DNA of 44,048 bases from Syntrophorhabdaceae bacterium PtaU1.Bin034 (lineage in GTDB: Bacteria; Desulfobacterota_G; Syntrophorhabdia; Syntrophorhabdales; WCHB1-27), in assembly GCA_002067405.1 (NCBI GenBank), contig MVRP01000017.1, forward strand, positions 1-44,048, given 5' to 3'. Position 1 is the first letter of the stretch. Every line of letters begins with the position of its first letter. Shown here one piece after another: positions 16,336-24,529 of the stretch. The notes beneath the pieces were generated by a model. That model was not told the DNA's origin and did no database searches. It worked only from the letters and a program-made list of their open reading frames with translations. The position numbers and the translations under genes are program-made.

Positions 16336-17256
16336 CTAGGCCGTCCCGCACAAAGGTCGAGACATGGGAATGACTTTCCCGGGTGGAAGCAAGCTCCGGC
16401 TCGAGAGGTCTTTTTTACGACATAGGTATATAAGCCCCGGCGTCACCTTGAGTCCCGTAATGGCGGCAATAAGAGGCATGATCCTGTAATAGAGGAAATA
16501 TTTCGCTCCTCCGGTCGAAACATCGCATGGTTTTCGCTCGAACCCTTTGACGGAGATCAAGTGGAGATCGCAGGCACCAAGCATTGTTTTCATAGACCTA
16601 TGCGAAAACGCAAAGAGCTGGTCCCCGAAAATGTCGTTGGTGATCCCCGTGCTGTTCCACTTCAGATAAAAGTTGAGCAGAGGCGTCCTGTTCGTCACCC
16701 TGATTACCGCTATGCTCCTGTCTGTCATCGCCTGTTTTAATTGCCTGAGATAAGCCGGAGGGTCGGGTGAATAATAGAGCGTATCGATAACGGTGACGAT
16801 ATCGTAGGTCTCTTTTCTTTTCAGGCAGTCTTCTATATTCTCAAAAACACGAAACCGGCCTTCCCTGTTCAATTTTCTTCTTATTCGATTAGCCGGCTCG
16901 ATTCCGTCACACTCACAACCGGCCTTATCAAATTTTTCCAATAAATGCCCGTAAGAGCATCCTACGTCAAGCACCCTGGTTCTCTTGCCGTTTTCTCGAT
17001 ATGCAGAGAGCGCCAAACGTGTGATATGCTCAAAAAAGACCGATCTTTCCCTTCTCCATCTCTCTTCTTTTTCCGGATCGGTATACGCTGCCATCTCAAA
17101 ATGGGGTTTCAGTGCGATTGTGCCCGGAATATCCCGCCAATAGCATCCGCAGTCCATACATTTCCAGACGTCGGTGTTTATGTCGTCGGAGGGAAGGCGG
17201 AAGGGAAGGGTTGTTGCGAACCGTGTCTTGTTCGAATTACAGACAGGGCACTTCAT
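16336..17256 (-). CDS. Class I SAM-dependent methyltransferase with N-terminal zinc ribbon
   Basis: 306 residues. The N-terminus has two CxxC pairs (CPVCNSN and CMDCGCYW) forming a zinc ribbon, then the SAM site TRVLDVGCSYGHLLEKF near residue 95, the acidic CDGIEPANRI and YDIVTVIDTLYYSPDPP. This architecture (zinc finger plus methyltransferase) is common in polysaccharide loci, where it methylates sugars or lipid-linked intermediates. Head gene of the minus-strand run ending at 11033. Ribosome site weak (AAGAGA). Confidence 0.85.
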   Translation of the reverse strand: MKCPVCNSNKTRFATTLPFRLPSDDINTDVWKCMDCGCYWRDIPGTIALKPHFEMAAYTDPEKEERWRRERSVFFEHITRLALSAYRENGKRTRVLDVGCSYGHLLEKFDKAGCECDGIEPANRIRRKLNREGRFRVFENIEDCLKRKETYDIVTVIDTLYYSPDPPAYLRQLKQAMTDRSIAVIRVTNRTPLLNFYLKWNSTGITNDIFGDQLFAFSHRSMKTMLGACDLHLISVKGFERKPCDVSTGGAKYFLYYRIMPLIAAITGLKVTPGLIYLCRKKDLSSRSLLPPGKVIPMSRPLCGTA

Positions 17257-17359
17257 TTATTCTCTTATGGTTTTAAGACCAGATACAGGGTTGTGTGGGC
17301 ACTTGTGTGCTAAACAAACGATTTAAAACTTTTTATGGACTTTTTGCTTTTCTCTACGA

Positions 17360-17365
17360 TATAAT
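17360..17365 (+). promoter_or_regulatory. Predicted -10 element for the secreted protein gene
   Basis: Perfect TATAAT, with TGGACT 18 bases upstream (17336-17341) as a partial -35. A GAGGAGG ribosome site follows at 17393-17399, four bases before the ATG at 17404. Confidence 0.6.
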
Positions 17366-17403
17366 TCCGGGCCGTTGCACCACAAGAAGGATGAGGAGGT
17401 CCC

Positions 17404-18567
17404 ATGCCGAACAAAAAAATTCTATCCCTATTCAGCATCGCGTTTTTTTTCTTTGCCGTCCTGTCTGTATTTTCAACGTGTGAAGCAGCGTCCGTTTACG
17501 GATGCCCGTGGAACTCGGACGGTCTCGCAAACCTGGAGATAGGCAAATCGTCCGGGCGCGCCATAAGCTACAGGTTCCGTGCCGAACACACAGGCACGGC
17601 TGACCGCGTACTCATATATCTGGTCTTCGGATCCGGGGGATATTATGCGGGAAACGGCGGACAGATCCTGATGCAGGTTCAAACGGATGACGGAAGTTCC
17701 AGCCACAATCCCTCGGGTACGGTGCTTGGGGAGAGTCTGGTCACTAACCCTATGGCACAATGGAATAGGACCTTCGTGTTCAACAAGCCTGTAGCCTTCG
17801 AACAGGGAAAGCTCTATCACCTGGTTTTCACGAACCCCCATTCCGACCCGATAAGCAACTACGTATCGATTGACGACCTTCACAACTCCAGGAACCAGGC
17901 CAACATGCAGCCGGGAGTGAGTGACACCGACCTGGCGGTAATCTGGAAACCCTCGGGCGGAAGCTGGGCAGTCAACTATAAACACACACCTATCTATTGC
18001 CTGCAGTTCACTGATGGATTTAAGCAGGGCCAGGGATATATGGATGCAAAAATATCAAGCGGTTCCATATCATTTTCGGGAAACAGCAAGGTAAGGATGA
18101 GTTTTACGGTAAGCGGAGGCAGCAGAACCGTCACGGAAGTCTCAGTCCGGTTAAGAAAAAACGGGACCCCCGGAAATCTGGGGGTGAGACTCGAGACCGG
18201 ATCGGGAACGGTTGTGGAGGAAGGATCTATCCCTTCTTCTGCGGTAAGCACAAGCATGAACTGGGTTACCTATAAATTCACCACGCCGCGGGTCCTCGAA
18301 TCAGGAAAGGGGTACAATGTCGTTTTCAGCGCGCCTGCCGGAGATTCGTACACTACTTACCCGATTCAGAAAGGCAGATCGTACGGCTGGACCGCAGGCA
18401 CATTTACCGACGGCCGCTATGAGTATACAACTGGCTCATCATGGCAGAAATTTCAAGGCAGCGACGATTACGATCTCCAGTGTTATTTTACTGTTTCCTC
18501 ATCCGATAATCCCGACACGTCCCGTCCCGCTGCTCCTACCGGATTAAGAATCGTGACCGCAGACTGA
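17404..18567 (+). CDS. Secreted beta-rich protein, apparently truncated at the start of an FnIII domain
   Basis: 387 residues. A signal peptide is clear: KK near the start, a long hydrophobic core and a cleavage-type CEAAS around residue 29. Two similar beta-sandwich-like halves follow. Each holds a pattern of the type GTVLGESLV or GTVVEEGSIP, then W..y.F..P, then the pattern E.GK.Y.lVF (FEQGKLYHLVF at about 140, LESGKGYNVVF at about 303). The C-terminus reads PAAPTGLRIVTAD and stops; this is the usual first strand of an FnIII domain, so the rest may have been lost. No sorting signal remains. Family not recognised by name; an extracellular adhesion or carbohydrate-binding role is only a guess. 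Confidence 0.75.
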   Translation: MPNKKILSLFSIAFFFFAVLSVFSTCEAASVYGCPWNSDGLANLEIGKSSGRAISYRFRAEHTGTADRVLIYLVFGSGGYYAGNGGQILMQVQTDDGSSSHNPSGTVLGESLVTNPMAQWNRTFVFNKPVAFEQGKLYHLVFTNPHSDPISNYVSIDDLHNSRNQANMQPGVSDTDLAVIWKPSGGSWAVNYKHTPIYCLQFTDGFKQGQGYMDAKISSGSISFSGNSKVRMSFTVSGGSRTVTEVSVRLRKNGTPGNLGVRLETGSGTVVEEGSIPSSAVSTSMNWVTYKFTTPRVLESGKGYNVVFSAPAGDSYTTYPIQKGRSYGWTAGTFTDGRYEYTTGSSWQKFQGSDDYDLQCYFTVSSSDNPDTSRPAAPTGLRIVTAD

Positions 18568-18652
18568 TGATCTACCTGGTGAAGATAATTCCCGGCTCAT
18601 CGATGAAGCGCGAAGCGGCCACCTGGTCCTTTACCTGATGAAGGTGTCTCCC

Positions 18653-18687
18653 TGCCCCTGACAAGGTGACTATTCTTGTCAGGGGCA
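18653..18687 (+). terminator. Perfect 13-bp hairpin, possible terminator of the secreted protein gene
   Basis: Arms TGCCCCTGACAAG (18653-18665) and its exact complement (18675-18687) with a nine-base loop; the plus strand continues TCTTATAT, a weak T-rich tail. It sits 85 bases after the stop of the rightward gene. Confidence 0.6.
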
Positions 18688-18763
18688 TCTTATATGTGTG
18701 TATTTCGCATGGTGTCCCGGCTGGTCCGTTCACGTTGACCCGACCCGCATCTTGTGAAGGAGC

Positions 18764-18886
18764 CCATTTCAGCTCCAGTCTTGTCCGCTCACGAGCAGTG
18801 ATCGAATCCGCCCAACCTTCCTGCATCCTCAAGTAATCGAGCAATGTTGAGACAGGAACAAACCAGCCGTTCTTTTTGGCCAAGCG
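18764..18886 (-). pseudogene. Remnant of a polysaccharide deacetylase C-terminus
   Basis: The minus strand encodes LAKKNGWFVPVSTLLDYL, followed within 20 residues by ITARERTRLELKW. This resembles the C-terminal tail of some NodB-type polysaccharide deacetylases (a WFVPVS..LDYL block followed by IT..ER..LE..W). There is no N-terminal part: upstream the sequence passes straight into the 89-bp repeat, and downstream into the 13-bp hairpin. I infer a broken gene left after a deletion or insertion. Identification rests on a short motif, so confidence is modest. Confidence 0.4.
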
Positions 18887-18974
18887 CCGGAATTGAACTT
18901 CCTGGTCGCCAATTCCGGCATTATAGGAGCAGTTGCGCAATTGGTTTCGGTCGGCTTTGAGCCGACAAGATCGT
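18886..18974. repeat. 89-bp palindromic repeat element, copy 1
   Basis: 84 of 89 bases match a second copy at 29983-30071. It contains two hairpins: GCCGGAATTG (18886-18895) with its perfect complement at 18910-18919, and GTCGGC (18950-18955) with GCCGAC at 18961-18966. Between copies the loop of the second hairpin changes (TTTGA to ATAAA) while the stem is kept, which points to selection or origin as a structured element rather than as coding sequence. It begins about 16 bases after the stop of the ChbG-like gene. Confidence 0.85.
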
Positions 18975-18990
18975 CCAAAACCGATGTCTT

Positions 18991-19887
18991 TTATGAGTCG
19001 TAATTTTCGTTCCTTTTAACCGGTATGTCATGGTAGCTGGCCAGGATCACCTCTGACCGGTAGAGATTGTTTCGGAATCTTTCGTCCGTCAGGATCTGCC
19101 TTTCTTCTTCGCGACCTTTTACATAGCCCGATATGGCTGGCAGATCCTTGTCCACGTATGCGGGATGGACCCAGAACTCGTTAAAACCGTTCGGCACGTG
19201 CGTCAAAAGCGAAAGCCACGCATCAATGGAACGACTGACCGAACCGGTGCTGTCAACGGGAAAAAGCCCTCGGTCCGGCATTGCCAATCCGGAGCGTTTG
19301 GCCCTTAACCGGAGCCACGAATTCCAGAGGCCTTTGATGAGGCCCACCGGCCTTCGGAAAAAGAAACGGAAGGGGGAGATTCCTGTCCTGCCATCGAAGC
19401 AGACGGTTTTGTACCGATGGGTCCTTATCCTTCCTATGCCGTGAGCTTTCGCGATGTCCAGGAAGACCGGATAATACCGGGGTAAGCGATGCTTGGCCAT
19501 ATGGGCGTCAAGATGGGTCAGGGACCCGGCCAGGTCGCGACACAGGTTCACCTGGGCAAGAAGCTCTTGCTTCAGTTCCGGCAGCTTGATGTGACCGGTC
19601 AGAAGCTTCACATCGAACTTTTTGCCCCAGAAACACCCCTCTTTATCGACGAGGCTCCTTACCATATCAGGAGGGAGAACGGGCCGACCCACCACCGGGT
19701 TGAGGTGGCACCCTACGGAGAGGCGGGGATGCTTCGCGGCGAGGGGAGACAAATCTTCGGCATAACGGCCATTGACATTGGCGCTGATGCTGCTTACCGT
19801 GCCTAATTGGATACATTCCTCGACAGCCCGGTTGATGCCTGCGGTGAGACCGTATCCGTCTGCGTTGATGATAAGATATTTGCTCAT
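18991..19887 (-). CDS. ChbG/YdjC-family carbohydrate deacetylase (copy A)
   Basis: 298 residues from the ATG at 19887, which forms an ATGA overlap with the restored frame of the FemAB gene before it; an in-frame extension upstream to 19929 is that gene's sequence in another frame. ChbG/YdjC enzymes deacetylate N-acetylated oligosaccharides using a metal held by D-H-H. Visible are LIINADGYGLT (the metal Asp; the usual second Asp of NADDFG is Gly here), SVGCHLNPVVGRP (His), LTHLDAHMAKHRLP (second His region) and EFWVHPAY near the end. Part of the polysaccharide operon; last gene before the scar region. Confidence 0.85.
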   Translation of the reverse strand: MSKYLIINADGYGLTAGINRAVEECIQLGTVSSISANVNGRYAEDLSPLAAKHPRLSVGCHLNPVVGRPVLPPDMVRSLVDKEGCFWGKKFDVKLLTGHIKLPELKQELLAQVNLCRDLAGSLTHLDAHMAKHRLPRYYPVFLDIAKAHGIGRIRTHRYKTVCFDGRTGISPFRFFFRRPVGLIKGLWNSWLRLRAKRSGLAMPDRGLFPVDSTGSVSRSIDAWLSLLTHVPNGFNEFWVHPAYVDKDLPAISGYVKGREEERQILTDERFRNNLYRSEVILASYHDIPVKRNENYDS

Positions 19888-20886
19888 TGCGGTCTCTGCC
19901 TTAAATATCCCGCGATCCGCTGCTTCCATCTGAAGGCACGTTCACCGGCGTTTCTGAGGGGAAGCACAAAGGCGTGCCTTGTTCTGACCACTCTCGCTAC
20001 CTCGACTTCGACAGCGTTGAGCTTTTTTTCCATTCGCCTCCTCCGCCCATGTCATAGACAACCGCTCCTCGCGCCTTCCAGTAACGCATGGCATACCATT
20101 GGACTGCCTCGTTAGGGGAAAGATGCTGGTATTGCCTCCATGAAGCGGATGCCCACCCGTACATGACGCGCCTGAAGCCGGGGAAAATACCGGTGGCAAT
20201 GCATGTCCCCTCGGCACTTCTGGCCCGGACGAGGAGAAGGTTCCCCGTGGGGTACAGGTGACGTATTAAAGCATTGACCCGGTCAAGGCCGTAAGGCGGC
20301 ACCAGTCCGTGCTTGGCAAACACGTCCTTTAACTGGTTGTAAAAATCTTCGGCGAAACCGTCATCGGCACGGGCCTCTTCGATCACGACTCCCGACCGGT
20401 CGGCCTTCCGTATACGCCTCCGGCAGTTACTTTCAAAGGAGGTGAAAAGCTCCTCTTCACTCTTCGTCAGGTCAGCCATAAAGGTGAGGGACCGAAGCAA
20501 GGCATAGGGTGTGCCGCCCAGATCTTCTGACACAATCTTCGGGTCAACAACTCAAGGTGTCGGCAGCCCAACCTTGTGAAAGCAAATGACGCAACCGCAT
20601 CGAGCGCCTCGATGGGTGACACGCCGGACGCCAGGTTGAAGCCCAGGGATTCCGTTGTCCATCCCTTGAAAGGGCTCCCCAGTATTTTGAATCCGAACTT
20701 CCTTACCACAAAGCCCGAGAAGTACCCTGCGGTGCGTCCCATCGATTCAAGCCGGAGGATAACCGGTCTTGCCTTCTGTGTCTCCGAGATAAAGTCGAGC
20801 CATGGCAATGTCTGGAATAATGTCCTGTCTTCGAGGCGGTCAAGATCGTCCCAGTTAACATCCTTTACCGGCTTTACCGTGATCAT
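19884..20886 (-). pseudogene. FemAB-like transferase gene broken by two frameshifts
   Basis: Read from the ATG at 20886 (AAGGAGA site), the frame encodes WDDLDRLEDRTLFQTLPWLD and continues to HLELLTR near 20541, then must shift to continue as KIVSEDLGGTPYALL, SCRRRIRKADRSGVVIEEA, and YNQLKDVFAKHGLVPPYGLDR to YDMGGGGEWKK. There, at a run of seven A (about 20021-20027), a second shift is needed to continue KLNAVEVEVARVVRTRHAFV and finish at the TGA overlapping the next ATG (ATGA at 19884-19887). With both shifts restored it is a standard protein of about 333 residues, FemAB/CelD type. Either two mutations, two sequencing errors, or, for the A7 site, slippage. The first site has no slippery run. 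Confidence 0.85.
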
Positions 20887-20908
20887 CAATCGTCTCCTTG
20901 CTGCGGCT

Positions 20909-22126
20909 TCAGCACCGGCTTGCGGACAGGTGCTTCAGTTCCGGGTCATAATCTCTTCGTGCTTCCATCCTTTTGAGCGAGGATGGCCGGTCGAGCAGGT
21001 CGAGGTAGAAACGGGCAAGCTTGGATGCTTCTTTTTCCCAGACATAATGTTTCTGCGCCATCGTCTGAAGCCTGGATCCCGGGTCGTCTCCCTCTTCCAT
21101 ACGTCTCAGTGTTGCCACTATCGCATCGGCAAACGTGTCCGGCGTTCCGGCCTTGATGCATGTTATGCTCGCTGCGCCAGCCCCGGCCCGGGAAATGAGT
21201 TCATCGAGCACCGGCATGGTCGATGTGATCACCGCCGCACCGCAGGCCATATACTCGAAAATCTTCACGGGAACGGCTACTTTGAGGTTCACCGTTTCAA
21301 AAGGATGGATGTCGAGCCCGATTCGTGCGCTGCCGAGCAGAGAAGGCACATCTTCATACGGTATCTTGCCCAGAAGGGTACAACACCGGGGAACGAGGGA
21401 CGCCAGGAAATCATGGATTTCAGGATGAAGTCCCGCCACACAGATCATGATACCGGGCTTCTTTTCATTCAATAACGCTATGATTTCTGCAAGAAAACGA
21501 GCCCGGGGTTTTGAAAGGGTGCCAAGATGAACGAGATCCCACTTGCGTCTGCCGGCGGGCATGCTCTTTTCGCCGGCATGACGGTAGAACTGAGCGGAGG
21601 GGAAGTTGTAGACAGCTATTTTCCGGCTATGGTGAAATCGCGCGGCCAGAGGATCCGTTACCGCAACCACCCCGTTCACCATCCTGACGAAGGACTTTTC
21701 AAAGACGTTCACCGCCAACCGCACCGACGGCTTCATAACTCGAGGGATATAGCCACGGATGGCAATAATCCCCGAAAAATCTTCATGGACGTCGTACACG
21801 ATTTTAGCCTTGGGCATCATGACCCTGAGCAAGGGAACAATTTGAAGCAGCTCCAGGTCGTGCAAATGCACGATATCCGGTTTTACCGATAGGGAGAGGA
21901 GTTCCGTGATCCACGGCTGAAAGAGAAAACGGCGAAAAAGGTTTTTGGGGTCCGGCGATTTGATGATGCGTATGCTGTTTTCGTCTGTTTCTGCGTCCGG
22001 GTGGGGGCCCGTGATCACCACTTCCGCACCCATACCGGCGACGCTGCGTGCTTCCTTGTCATAAATTCTATGGTCCCTGGCCTTATGGCCGGTCGTCATG
22101 AAGAGTATGCGAACACCGTGGAGCAC
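20909..22126 (-). CDS. Glycosyltransferase family 4 (GT-B fold)
   Basis: 405 residues from a GTG at 22126, one base after the stop of the upstream gene; the long in-frame extension to 22414 is antisense-like sequence over that gene and is rejected. An ATG at 22099 is the alternative start. The N-terminal Rossmann half starts VRILFMTTGHKARDHRIYDKEA; DIVHLHDLELL and KIVYDVHEDFSG are typical of GT4 enzymes acting on undecaprenyl-linked sugars. The C-terminal half has WDLVHLGTLSKPRAR, LLGKIPYEDVPSLL and the EX7E region VKIFEYMACGAAVITS..PVLDEL. Cytoplasmic, membrane-associated sugar transferase of the locus; sugar unknown. Confidence 0.88.
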   Translation of the reverse strand: MLHGVRILFMTTGHKARDHRIYDKEARSVAGMGAEVVITGPHPDAETDENSIRIIKSPDPKNLFRRFLFQPWITELLSLSVKPDIVHLHDLELLQIVPLLRVMMPKAKIVYDVHEDFSGIIAIRGYIPRVMKPSVRLAVNVFEKSFVRMVNGVVAVTDPLAARFHHSRKIAVYNFPSAQFYRHAGEKSMPAGRRKWDLVHLGTLSKPRARFLAEIIALLNEKKPGIMICVAGLHPEIHDFLASLVPRCCTLLGKIPYEDVPSLLGSARIGLDIHPFETVNLKVAVPVKIFEYMACGAAVITSTMPVLDELISRAGAGAASITCIKAGTPDTFADAIVATLRRMEEGDDPGSRLQTMAQKHYVWEKEASKLARFYLDLLDRPSSLKRMEARRDYDPELKHLSASRC

Positions 22127-22127
22127 G

Positions 22128-23012
22128 TTACAATTCGTTGAAGCTGATAAGCTCAATGTTGTTCCTCTTCCAGATTTCCTTAAAATCGGGCGACAAGAGG
22201 ATGGCATGTTCTTTCCTGCGCTCCTCCACATACGTTGCGTATCGCCGGAGCGTCTCGTCGGGGAACCCGGGATGGCAATATATCTCGTTGGTGCCCGCAG
22301 GAAGGTTTTCCCCGACGGCCTGCCACGCCACGTAATCCGTCTTTCTCTTTCCGTTTGCGTGTCCGATTGCCACAAGCCTGTCCGCCATTTTAAGGCCGTG
22401 GAGCCGGGCCACACGGGATAGGCACAGTGTATAAAAGTGGCGCGCCGCAGTCCGGGGATGCGTCGAATAGTGTACGAGAGGGCTTATGCGCGGATTTCCC
22501 GTTTCGATACATATCCTGTGCAGCGGTGCACGCATCCTGCTTATGCCTGTCGCCTTTGCCACGTTAAGGAACGTCGGGAAAAACCAGGGGTGCAAGTGGC
22601 TGTTCTGATGGCTGTCGAGGTGGCTCACCGGTATCCCCATTCGAAGGACTTTTTCGGTCTGCTTCGTTAATTCATGTAGCAATTCATCCTTTTTTATATG
22701 TCCCAACCGTAGCCTGCGCAGGAAGTGACCGTTCCAGAACTCACCGTTCGGGTCGAGCAAGCTGGGAATTTTTTCCGGACGCGAGACAGGTTTCCCCACT
22801 ATCGGGTTCAGGTGAACGCCTATCGATATATGAGGATAGGTCGCGTGAAAGAGCAGGAGTTGGTTGACCGCTTCAAAATTGGTATTGACACTGATGCTGG
22901 TGATCGCACCTGCGGCCGCGGCCTCGAATATGGCCATATTGGCGCCGTATGAGAAACCGAATCCATCGGCATTGATGATGAGCTTTCTTCCTGAGCGAAC
23001 GACCCCGGTCAT
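22128..23012 (-). CDS. ChbG/YdjC-family carbohydrate deacetylase (copy B)
   Basis: 294 residues from the ATG at 23012, which makes an ATGA overlap with the upstream deacetylase stop; an ATG at 23021 is an equally legal alternative and neither has a strong ribosome site. Motifs: LIINADGFGFSYGANMAI (again Gly in place of the second Asp), SIGVHLNPIVGKP, VSHLDSHQNSHLHP and EIYCHPGF. It is clearly a paralogue of the ChbG-like gene at 18991, so the locus carries two such deacetylases plus one NodB-type enzyme. Confidence 0.87.
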   Translation of the reverse strand: MTGVVRSGRKLIINADGFGFSYGANMAIFEAAAAGAITSISVNTNFEAVNQLLLFHATYPHISIGVHLNPIVGKPVSRPEKIPSLLDPNGEFWNGHFLRRLRLGHIKKDELLHELTKQTEKVLRMGIPVSHLDSHQNSHLHPWFFPTFLNVAKATGISRMRAPLHRICIETGNPRISPLVHYSTHPRTAARHFYTLCLSRVARLHGLKMADRLVAIGHANGKRKTDYVAWQAVGENLPAGTNEIYCHPGFPDETLRRYATYVEERRKEHAILLSPDFKEIWKRNNIELISFNEL

Positions 23013-24529
23013 GCGCGCCATCCGGCGGAGACCCGGCGCGGGCTCATGGCGTCACTGCCCGCCCCGTGAGTTATCCGTACTTCCGGCATTTGTGCCTTCC
23101 ACCAGTCTCCTGCATCGGCTATCGAGCCGATAAAAGCGGACTGTTGCGACGCCCATTCCAGGAGAGAGCGATAGAGATCAAAGAGCCTTGGGTAGCGCCG
23201 GACTCTCACCGCGTCCGAATGCCACAGGAGCGCTGCGACACCTCCCCATTTCTGCACCTCCTTCAGGGCGCGCAGGCAGGTATCGAGCATTTCTTCGTAC
23301 GATCCCCCCATCCTGAAAAGTGCCTTGTCCTGAATGACGAGCGGTATCTCCCATACATTGATCTCTCGTTTTTTGGTCAGACTGAAGGGCTTGTAGGGAT
23401 GGCAGAAACACGAGCGAAAGCCGACATGGTCGTTAAAACCGTAGGTTGAGTCATATTCAATGCGGACCCGCTCCTGTGCTTCCCACGTATCATTCGCGTT
23501 AAACTGGAGGAGATGGTGCCTTACGCTCCATATGCGCCCTCCCACGATGGTTTCCAAAGCTTTTCTCTGCCGGTCGAGCAGCAGGGGATCGCAAAAACTT
23601 CCGATTCCTGCATGAAGCCCGATCTCCCATCCCGAATCCTTCACCATGCGAATCGCGTGAGCGAATTCATGCCAGCGCTTGCCATACACCACCTTTTCGC
23701 TGTATGAGTGGGGTTCGTCGAGCCTGCTTGCAGAGTGAACGCGCGGAGGCAAGAGAAAGAACGTCGACCGGGCGCCGTACGTTGATTCAAGCGTGCAGAA
23801 TTCGTCGAGAAAGCGCGCATCTCGCGGCCTCAGGACATACTTGAAAGCTGCTGCGGCAAGGGAAACCCCGGCATAGGCCGCCAACTTGGTCCTGGATGCG
23901 AATTCCCGGCTATGGAGCGCCGATACAAGGTTGTTTCTGAAAGCCGTAACGGAATATCGGCTTAACGTGTCGACATCGTGGGAAAGGGCAATGGCAAACG
24001 GTGCTTTTTCAGGCACGTGACGGGCCGGAGATACTTCCTCTATTTTTCTCCTCAGCACCTCTATGTAGGTGTTGGCAAGGGGCCGGTCATAAAGTTTTAG
24101 CCGTGCAAAAAGAGAATCCCCGATCACGTGCCGGCCGAGCTCGTCCGTACGGCACGCTGCCCGCTCCTCCTCGCAGGATATCAGAGAAAAAACAGCGCTT
24201 ACCGCATCGAAACCCAATCGGCGGCCGTACGCAAGGAAAAGAGGCTCCCGCCTGCCGAACAGGACGGGTATGCCTTCCAGGTACTTGACCTGAAAGGGCC
24301 ACGTCAATTCTTCGTAAGGAACAAAGAGGTGGTATTCGCCCTTCGTTGTCTCTTCTTCAAGACCGTAAAAAATGATGCATGTCTCTCCCCTGTCGGCCCT
24401 CTCCCCTGTCGGCCCGTCCGTAATACGAGCCGACATACGTAAGGATCGGGCGATGAGTGCCCAGGCATATCTCAGAAGCTCAAGCCTTTCTTCAGGAATT
24501 CTTCTGTCTAAGAATATTGTCAACTGCAT
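23009..24529 (-). CDS. Polysaccharide deacetylase (NodB-like) of surface-polymer type
   Basis: 506 residues from the ATG at 24529 (MQLTIFLDRRIPEERLELL), overlapping the upstream gene by 38 bases; the upstream extension to 24640 is spurious. The N-terminal approximately 190 residues are a family-specific domain (ARSLRMSARI, IIFYGLEEE). The catalytic part begins at FAIALSHDVDTLSRYS (metal Asp pair region), continues with RSTFFLLPPRVHS, GWEIGLHAGIGSFCDP (GxH), VRHHLLQFNANDTWE and YDSTYGFNDHVGFRSCFCHPYKPF, and ends with LLWHSD. Such proteins remove N-acetyl groups from exopolysaccharides. No signal peptide or membrane helix is visible. Confidence 0.88.
   Translation of the reverse strand: MQLTIFLDRRIPEERLELLRYAWALIARSLRMSARITDGPTGERADRGETCIIFYGLEEETTKGEYHLFVPYEELTWPFQVKYLEGIPVLFGRREPLFLAYGRRLGFDAVSAVFSLISCEEERAACRTDELGRHVIGDSLFARLKLYDRPLANTYIEVLRRKIEEVSPARHVPEKAPFAIALSHDVDTLSRYSVTAFRNNLVSALHSREFASRTKLAAYAGVSLAAAAFKYVLRPRDARFLDEFCTLESTYGARSTFFLLPPRVHSASRLDEPHSYSEKVVYGKRWHEFAHAIRMVKDSGWEIGLHAGIGSFCDPLLLDRQRKALETIVGGRIWSVRHHLLQFNANDTWEAQERVRIEYDSTYGFNDHVGFRSCFCHPYKPFSLTKKREINVWEIPLVIQDKALFRMGGSYEEMLDTCLRALKEVQKWGGVAALLWHSDAVRVRRYPRLFDLYRSLLEWASQQSAFIGSIADAGDWWKAQMPEVRITHGAGSDAMSPRRVSAGWRA

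Noticed and set aside
18572..18940. 122-codon minus-strand frame as a real gene
   Set aside because: Its first part lies in the 89-bp repeat and its last part contains the 13-bp perfect hairpin; only about 40 residues in the middle resemble a deacetylase tail.
19997..20027. Firm claim of programmed -1 frameshifting at the A7 run
   Set aside because: The same gene has a second break without a slippery site, so decay or sequencing error is at least as likely; reported only as an option.
20576..21475. 299-codon plus-strand frame
   Set aside because: Antisense to GT4 and the FemAB gene; no ribosome site or recognisable motif.
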